A stretch of DNA of 19,955 nt from JARKQH01 sp964631605 (GTDB taxonomy: Bacteria > Verrucomicrobiota > Verrucomicrobiia > Limisphaerales > UBA8199), in contig CAZVYG010000089.1 of the NCBI GenBank assembly GCA_964631605.1, forward strand, positions 1-19,955, read 5' to 3'. The notes beneath the pieces were generated by a model, which saw only the letters and a program-made list of their open reading frames with translations, ran no database searches and was not told the DNA's origin. Position numbers and translations under genes: made by a program. Below, piece after piece: positions 15,598 through 19,955 of this stretch (the stretch's first letter is position 1; every line of letters begins with the position of its first letter).

Positions 15598-16698
15598 AAT
15601 GTTTTCCCCCAGGATCGGCGGAGGGGTGTAAGGCACCTCGACTTCGGGCGCCAACGGAGCCTCCTCCCGAGCCAGCACCCGGTATTGGCGAATCTGGAAC
15701 GAAACCTCACACCCATCTCGCAGCCCTTGATGGGCATATTCCTCCTTGGTCATCCGGGCTCGGACGGTCAGCCCGCTGGGCAGCTCGAGCTCAACCCGCA
15801 AAAGCACCCCCAGGAAAAACGTGTGCCGCAGCACCGCCCGATACCGGTATTGCGTCAGGTCTGAAGAGATCTGCACTGCGTAGGGACGAAACCCGATGCG
15901 GAGTTTCTGCCCATCCGGCTGGCCCGGCGCCGGAAATTCCAGCTCGCCCACCCGCGCCACTCCGTCCTTCACGAGCGGCTCCAACACATTCATCACCCCG
16001 ATGAAGCGTGCGACAAATTCGTTGGCCGGCTGTTCATAGACCTCCCGCGGGGAGCCCACCTGCTCGAGATTGCCGCGGGAAAAAATGACAATCCGGTTGG
16101 CCACTTCCATCGCCTCCTCTTGATCGTGCGTGACGAAGATTGTGGTCACGTTCAACTCATGGTGGAGCGTGACAAGCCACTCGCGCAGCTCCTGCCGGAT
16201 TTTTGCGTCCACCGCTCCGAACGGCTCATCCAACAGCAGCACGCTGGGCTTGGGCGCCAGCGCCCGCGCAATCGCCACCCGCTGGCGCTGGCCTCCCGAC
16301 AGTTGGTGCGGATACCGCGATTCCAAGCCCTGGAGCCCGAACAGCTCCAGCAGCTCCGCAACGCGCGCTTGAATGTCCCCGCGCTTCCATTTCTTGATCT
16401 TCAGACCGAAAGCGACGTTGCCGGCCACCGTCATGTTCTTGAACAGGGCGTAATTCTGAAAGACAAACCCAATGTTCCGCTGCTGCACCGGGACCTCGTT
16501 CACCCGCCGGCCCGCGATCAGCACGTCGCCGGTGGTGGGCATCTCCAGGCCCGCAATCATCCGCAGCACCGTCGTCTTGCCCCCGCCGCTTGGCCCGAGC
16601 AAAGCCATCAGTTCGCCCTCCTGGACCGAGAAGGACACATTGTTGACGGCCGCGACCTCGCCAAATTTCTTGCTGACGTTGCGCAGTTCGATGCTCAC
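15595..16698 (-). CDS. cysA: sulfate/thiosulfate ABC importer ATP-binding protein
   Basis: The 367-residue protein is the ATPase of the importer. Walker A is GPSGGGKTT (35-43), the Q loop is FVFQNYALF, the signature LSGGQ is at 133-137, Walker B LLLDEP ends at Glu158, and the switch histidine is His190 in VTHDQEEAME. The C-terminal third is a TOBE-like regulatory region (FRPYAVQISSD, then beta strands), typical for CysA-type subunits and longer than a bare ATPase. The assignment to sulfate or thiosulfate rests on its place directly after cysT- and cysW-like permeases. The start is GTG at 16698, 42 bases after cysW, with no strong ribosome binding site. It is the last gene of the operon. Confidence 0.92.
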   Translation of the reverse strand: MSIELRNVSKKFGEVAAVNNVSFSVQEGELMALLGPSGGGKTTVLRMIAGLEMPTTGDVLIAGRRVNEVPVQQRNIGFVFQNYALFKNMTVAGNVAFGLKIKKWKRGDIQARVAELLELFGLQGLESRYPHQLSGGQRQRVAIARALAPKPSVLLLDEPFGAVDAKIRQELREWLVTLHHELNVTTIFVTHDQEEAMEVANRIVIFSRGNLEQVGSPREVYEQPANEFVARFIGVMNVLEPLVKDGVARVGELEFPAPGQPDGQKLRIGFRPYAVQISSDLTQYRYRAVLRHTFFLGVLLRVELELPSGLTVRARMTKEEYAHQGLRDGCEVSFQIRQYRVLAREEAPLAPEVEVPYTPPPILGENI

Positions 16699-16740
16699 AA
16701 GATCAAGGCAAACCGGGGTTCAATCATCGGGCCCGCTCGC

Positions 16741-17655
16741 TCACACGCCCCCGCCTTCGCGCCCCTCTGTCCGCTCCGCCTGGGCCCGGGCGAACTCGCG
16801 CGACTGCTGCCATTCCAAAAACGTTTTGATGGCCAGCGTGAACAACGCCAGCAAGGCCAGCAGGCTGGCCACCGCAAACGCGCCCGCGGCGTCATACTCG
16901 TTATAAAGCTTCTCCACCCGCAACGGCATTGTGTCGGTCTGGCCCGTGATGTGTCCCGAAACCACCGACACCGCCCCGAATTCCCCCATGGCGCGCGCGT
17001 TGCATAGGATGATGCCATAAAGCAGGCCCCACTTGACCGAAGGCAGGGTGACGTGCCAGAAGGTTTGCCACCCGCTGGCCCCGAGCGTAAGGGCCGCCTG
17101 CTCCTGCTCCGTGCCGGTCGCTTCCATCACCGGGATCAGTTCGCGTGCCACAAACGGGAAGGTGATGAAGACGGTGGCGATCACAATTCCGGGCAGCGCG
17201 AAAATCACCCGCAGATTGTGGTCCTGCAGCCACTCCCCCAGGAAACCCTGAAGTCCAAACAAGACCAGAAACATCAGGCCCGCCACGACGGGCGAAACCG
17301 AAAACGGCAGGTCAATGAGCGTGATCAGGAGGGACTTGCCGCGGAATTGAAACTTGGCGATGGCCCACGCCGCCGCCAGGCCGAACAGCACGTTCAGCGG
17401 CACGCTGATGGCCGCCACCGTCAGCGTCAGCCGGATCGCGGCCCAGGAATCCCGATGGGTCAGGGCCCCCCAGTAATACGCCCACCCCTTGGTCAAGGCC
17501 TGCGCAAACACGTTGACCAGTGGTAAAAGAAGGAACACCCCACAAAAGCCAAGCGCCACCGCAATGAGCAGCCATTTCACCAGCGGCGACTCCTCGGTGC
17601 CTCGCTGCGATGCTTCGCGGCTTCCGCCCCAGTTCTGTTTTAGCGCGCCTGCCAT
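16741..17655 (-). CDS. cysW: sulfate/thiosulfate ABC importer permease
   Basis: The 304-residue protein has about six membrane helices after a hydrophilic N-terminus of some 28 residues. It begins its membrane part with LLIAVALGFCGVFLLLPLVN and includes PFSVSPVVAGLMFLVLFG, a conserved CysW-type segment. The EAA loop that contacts the ATPase is seen as ALTLGASGWQTFWHVTLP, followed by NARAMGEFGAVSVVSGHITG. Together with CysT it forms the channel in the inner membrane. The C-terminus is extended and charged (AQAERTEGREGGGV). It lies 28 bases after cysT and 42 before cysA, which indicates one transcript. Confidence 0.94.
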   Translation of the reverse strand: MAGALKQNWGGSREASQRGTEESPLVKWLLIAVALGFCGVFLLLPLVNVFAQALTKGWAYYWGALTHRDSWAAIRLTLTVAAISVPLNVLFGLAAAWAIAKFQFRGKSLLITLIDLPFSVSPVVAGLMFLVLFGLQGFLGEWLQDHNLRVIFALPGIVIATVFITFPFVARELIPVMEATGTEQEQAALTLGASGWQTFWHVTLPSVKWGLLYGIILCNARAMGEFGAVSVVSGHITGQTDTMPLRVEKLYNEYDAAGAFAVASLLALLALFTLAIKTFLEWQQSREFARAQAERTEGREGGGV

Positions 17656-17683
17656 TTTAAAGCCTCATATCGTCCTGGTTGTC

Positions 17684-18508
17684 TCACCGCGAGAAACGGC
17701 TGGTCCATGCCTCGAGCAAGTTGATGGCGCCCAGCAGCAGAAAGGAACACACCAGCAGCACCACCGCCAGCGCAATCGCCCCCGTATAATCATACTCCTC
17801 CAGGCGCATGACGATCAAATACGGCGCAATCTCGGTCTTGAACGGCAAATTCCCCGAGATGAAAACAATCGAGCCATACTCGCCAATGGCCCGGGCAAAC
17901 GCCAGGGCGAAGCCCGTCAGGATCGCCGGCAACAACGTCGGGGCAACCACCCTCACAAAGGTCCGCAGCCTTCCCGCGCCGAGCGTGGCCGCAGCTTCCT
18001 CCACCTCCCGGTCGAGGCCATGCAGCACCGGCTGCAAGGTTCGCACCACAAAAGGAAGCCCCACGAAAGTCAGGGCAATAACCACCCCCAGTTGCGTGAA
18101 TGCCCCCTTGATTCCCAATGGCACCAGGAACTGCCCCAGCCAGCCGTTGCCGGCAAACAGGCTGGACAGCGTCAACCCTGCAACCGCCGTTGGCAGCGCA
18201 AAGGGGAAATCAACCATGGCATCAACAATTCGCCGCCCAGGAAACGAATAGCGCACCAGCACCCAAGCCACCAGCGTGCCAAAGAACGCGTTGGCCAGCG
18301 CCGCAATGAGCGAGGCACCAAACGTCAGCCGGTAGGCCGCCAATGCCCGGTCCGTGGTTGCCAACCGCCAAAAATCAGCCCATGAAAGCTCGCAAGCCCG
18401 GAGGATCAGACCCGCAAATGGAATCAGCACAATGGCGCTGAGATAAACCAGCGTGAACCCCATCGTGAGGCCAAAACCGGGCAGCGCGTTGAATTTTGCT
18501 CGGGCCAT
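17684..18508 (-). CDS. cysT: sulfate/thiosulfate ABC importer permease
   Basis: The 274-residue inner-membrane protein (also called CysU) has about six helices. It starts with the typical LPGFGLTMGFTLVYLSAIVL and shows DFPFALPTAVAGLTLSSLF, with the EAA loop AAATLGAGRLRTFVRVVAP followed by FARAIGEYGSIVFISGNLP. It pairs with CysW as the translocation channel. It is the first gene of the minus-strand cysTWA operon. ATG 18508 is chosen because the family start follows at once; only a weak GAG lies before it. No gene for the sulfate-binding protein (Sbp or CysP) precedes it here, although many operons have one at this place. Confidence 0.94.
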   Translation of the reverse strand: MARAKFNALPGFGLTMGFTLVYLSAIVLIPFAGLILRACELSWADFWRLATTDRALAAYRLTFGASLIAALANAFFGTLVAWVLVRYSFPGRRIVDAMVDFPFALPTAVAGLTLSSLFAGNGWLGQFLVPLGIKGAFTQLGVVIALTFVGLPFVVRTLQPVLHGLDREVEEAAATLGAGRLRTFVRVVAPTLLPAILTGFALAFARAIGEYGSIVFISGNLPFKTEIAPYLIVMRLEEYDYTGAIALAVVLLVCSFLLLGAINLLEAWTSRFSR

Positions 18509-18816
18509 CTCGTTGCGCGGCTACGCGCCGCTGCGGGCGTTTCCCGACGGCTGCAGCGCTTCCGAACTGCGGCTCAACAGCGATTTGCTATGTGCCACTC
18601 GTGCAGGCATTAGTCAATCGCCAAAAACCTGGAAACGCGGCAACATCTGTCAATTCGGTTCATCATCGTGTTGGCTGCCAAGTTGGACATAAATCTCTAC
18701 TATGTCAATGGAGATATTACACATTTCCAAAAGATCTTCATCAGACTGTTGCTCCTCCTAATATTGGCCATCCTGTAAATCTTGATATCATTACTGTATT
18801 TTATAACTTCATTCCT
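18509..18816. promoter_or_regulatory. shared control region between cysT and the Rrf2 regulator
   Basis: The 308-base spacer holds no supported gene and must carry the promoters of both divergent units. Its half next to cysT is GC-rich, while bases from about 18690 to 18816 are strongly AT-rich, unlike the surroundings. The most regular element is an inverted repeat, ATCTC at 18693-18697 and GAGAT at 18711-18715, around a 13-base centre; the similarity extends weakly outward (AAATCTC against GAGATATT). A minus-strand TTGACA (18703-18708) lies within this centre and could be the -35 element of cysT, although no good -10 follows at the normal distance. TATAAC at 18802-18807 lies close to the regulator's start codon. 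Confidence 0.5.
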
Positions 18817-19278
18817 ATGAAGCTCTCGCTCAGAGGTGAGTATGCCCTGCGTGCTTTGCTGGTCCTGGGGTTGCATTACGACCAGCCAGTGGTTCGCATC
18901 CAAACGATTTCCGAGGCGCAGAACATCCCGAAGCGTTTCCTCGAGCAGATCCTCAACGACCTGAAGTCAGCGGGCCTGGTCCAGAGCAAACGGGGAGTTT
19001 CAGGCGGCTACCGGCTGGCGCGCAAGCCCGAGGAGATCACCCTGGCGGCTGTGGTGCGCCACATTGAGGGAGCGCTGGCGCCGGTCAGTTGCGTCAGCGA
19101 GCGTTATTACGAAAAATGCTCTTGCCCGGATGAAAGCCGCTGCGCCATCCGCAGCGTCATGAAAGAAATCCGGGATGCGGTCGTTAAAATCGCTGAGCGG
19201 GTCACCGTCGCCGAACTGTGCGACCGTTACCGCCGGCTCCAAGCAGACTCCATCGTTGCCATGGATTACGTCATTTAG
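18817..19278 (+). CDS. Rrf2-family transcriptional regulator
   Basis: The 153-residue protein starts with the family signature KLSLRGEYALRALLVLGLHY, followed by a winged helix (IQTISEAQNIPKRFLEQILN, then LVQSKRGVSGGYRLAR) and the dimer helix at the C-terminus. Four cysteines at 92, 101, 103 and 109 lie where IscR and its relatives bind a 2Fe-2S cluster, although the spacing (C-x8-C-x-C-x5-C) is not that of IscR. Members of this family control Fe-S, nitrosative stress or cysteine genes (IscR, NsrR, CymR). Divergent placement beside cysTWA suggests control of sulfur uptake, like CymR; this is inference. ATG 18817 is taken because the family motif starts there; no clear ribosome binding site precedes it and the leader may be very short. 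Confidence 0.93.
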   Translation: MKLSLRGEYALRALLVLGLHYDQPVVRIQTISEAQNIPKRFLEQILNDLKSAGLVQSKRGVSGGYRLARKPEEITLAAVVRHIEGALAPVSCVSERYYEKCSCPDESRCAIRSVMKEIRDAVVKIAERVTVAELCDRYRRLQADSIVAMDYVI

Positions 19279-19290
19279 CCCCGCCCCCTT

Positions 19291-19323
19291 GGCATTGATC
19301 CAACTGTAAGTTGGAGCGATGCC
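19291..19323 (+). terminator. intrinsic terminator of the Rrf2 regulator gene
   Basis: A long hairpin starts 13 bases after the stop codon. GGCATTGATCCAACT (19291-19305) pairs with AGTTGGAGCGATGCC (19309-19323) through 15 positions with one mismatch and one G-T pair, with the three-base loop GTA. It is followed by ACTTTTG, a short T tract. The stem is the strongest in the window. Confidence 0.7.
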
Positions 19324-19497
19324 ACTTTTGCCCGACCAGCCAGCCGGATCGCTCTTCGGCCCGGCTGCGGTGCGCGCCTTGGTTGAAGGTCACGACGGCG
19401 TGAGGGTCGTCCTCAACCCGCCGCGCATTGGCGCGACTGTGAGGTTGATGAATCACGACGCACCCTGCCTCCTCGGTTTCGGCGAAACAGCCATCCG

Positions 19498-19955
19498 CTA
19501 CTCATGGCGGAGGGCCTCGATGGGGTCAAGCCGCGCGGCTTTGCGCGCCGGCACGTAGCCAAACACCACCCCCACCGCCACCGAAAACGCAAAGCCGATC
19601 AGGACAATAGGCGCGTTGAAGACGAAGGGCACTTGCAGCACGCCGGCGAGCCAGGTCGAGGTCAGCAGGGCAAGGACGATGCCAATGAGTCCGCCGAGGG
19701 AAGAAATCACAACCGACTCCACCAAAAACTGAAGAAGGACTTCCCGCTCCAATGCGCCAATGGCCAGGCGCGTGCCGATCTCCCGGGTCCGCTCGGTCAC
19801 GGAGACGAGCATGATGTTCATGATGCCAATCCCGCCCACCAGCAGACTGACGGCCGCCACGGCGCCCAGCAGCATGGTCATCATGGTGGTGGTGCCGGAC
19901 AGCATGGAGGCGATTTCCTTCATGTCCATGACGTTGAAGTTGTCGTCCTGGTTGG
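19498..19955 (-). CDS. MacB/FtsX-type ABC transporter permease, C-terminal part
   Basis: The frame is open from the window edge at 19955 to a TAG at 19498, so only the last 151 or so residues are present. It shows the C-terminal FtsX-like domain of MacB-type permeases: a first helix LLGAVAAVSLLVGGIGIMNI, the cytosolic loop VTERTREIGTRLAIGA, a further helix pair with LVESVVISSLGGLIGI, and the closing helix before GYVPARKAARLDPIEALRHE, which is the usual family ending. Such proteins work with an ATPase and an outer partner in mechanotransmission, export of drugs, peptides or lipoproteins. The substrate cannot be told. It converges with the Rrf2 gene, with 219 bases between that hold the terminator and nothing else recognised. 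Confidence 0.93.
   Translation of the reverse strand, partial: NQDDNFNVMDMKEIASMLSGTTTMMTMLLGAVAAVSLLVGGIGIMNIMLVSVTERTREIGTRLAIGALEREVLLQFLVESVVISSLGGLIGIVLALLTSTWLAGVLQVPFVFNAPIVLIGFAFSVAVGVVFGYVPARKAARLDPIEALRHE

Noticed and set aside
19319..19558. Short plus-strand frame after the Rrf2 terminator
   Set aside because: It begins inside the terminator hairpin and overlaps the well supported permease on the other strand; no motif.

Overview
The window looks like chromosomal DNA of a high-GC Gram-negative bacterium, most likely a member of the Verrucomicrobiota (Pedosphaerales/Limisphaerales type). That placement is an inference. It rests on the C-terminal tail of the large secreted protein (the YSLE...RRFYRVRE pattern), its Ig-like, discoidal and RCC1-like architecture, the cysteine-rich FeoA, and the symporter paired with a tiny membrane partner. 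Both tRNA genes encode their CCA ends. No insertion sequence, phage gene, CRISPR array or toxin module was seen, so this reads as ordinary core and housekeeping sequence with a few unusual proteins. A run of ten N at 7588-7597 marks a scaffolding gap, so the order across that point is assembled rather than read.

Layout from left to right. Positions 1-55 hold the 3' part of a tRNA-Pro(UGG). A divergent pair follows: a Rid-superfamily/chorismatase-like protein on the minus strand (227-1549), and on the plus strand a ferrous iron uptake operon of cysteine-rich FeoA, standard FeoA and FeoB (1725-4620), with stop and start codons overlapping at feoA2/feoB. A foldable intergenic segment (4662-4764) precedes a two-gene symporter module: a 56-residue membrane protein (4846-5016) and a sodium:solute symporter (5073-7070). 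A cold-shock protein converges on it from the minus strand (7174-7383).

After the gap come a 919-residue protein fusing an ADP-forming acyl-CoA synthetase to a GNAT acetyltransferase (7742-10501), a tRNA-Ala(GGC) with its own promoter, a 1218-residue secreted M6-type metalloprotease with Ig-like domains and an RCC1-like seven-repeat propeller (10977-14633), and an AcuC-like deacetylase of the histone deacetylase fold (14711-15574). The acyltransferase and the deacetylase could form the two arms of a protein acylation switch, although two genes lie between them.

The right end holds a minus-strand sulfate/thiosulfate ABC importer, cysT-cysW-cysA in transcription order (18508 down to 15595), without a gene for the periplasmic binding protein. 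A divergent Rrf2-family regulator (18817-19278) has cysteines suited to Fe-S or redox sensing, and the shared 308-base spacer holds a candidate operator. A strong hairpin terminator follows the regulator. The window ends inside a MacB/FtsX-type ABC permease on the minus strand.

I found no convincing new multi-gene system. The points most worth following are the acyl-CoA synthetase-GNAT fusion that keeps the catalytic histidine, the diverged chorismatase-like protein, the protease-propeller fusion, the folded leader of the symporter module, and the Rrf2-cysTWA regulatory region.
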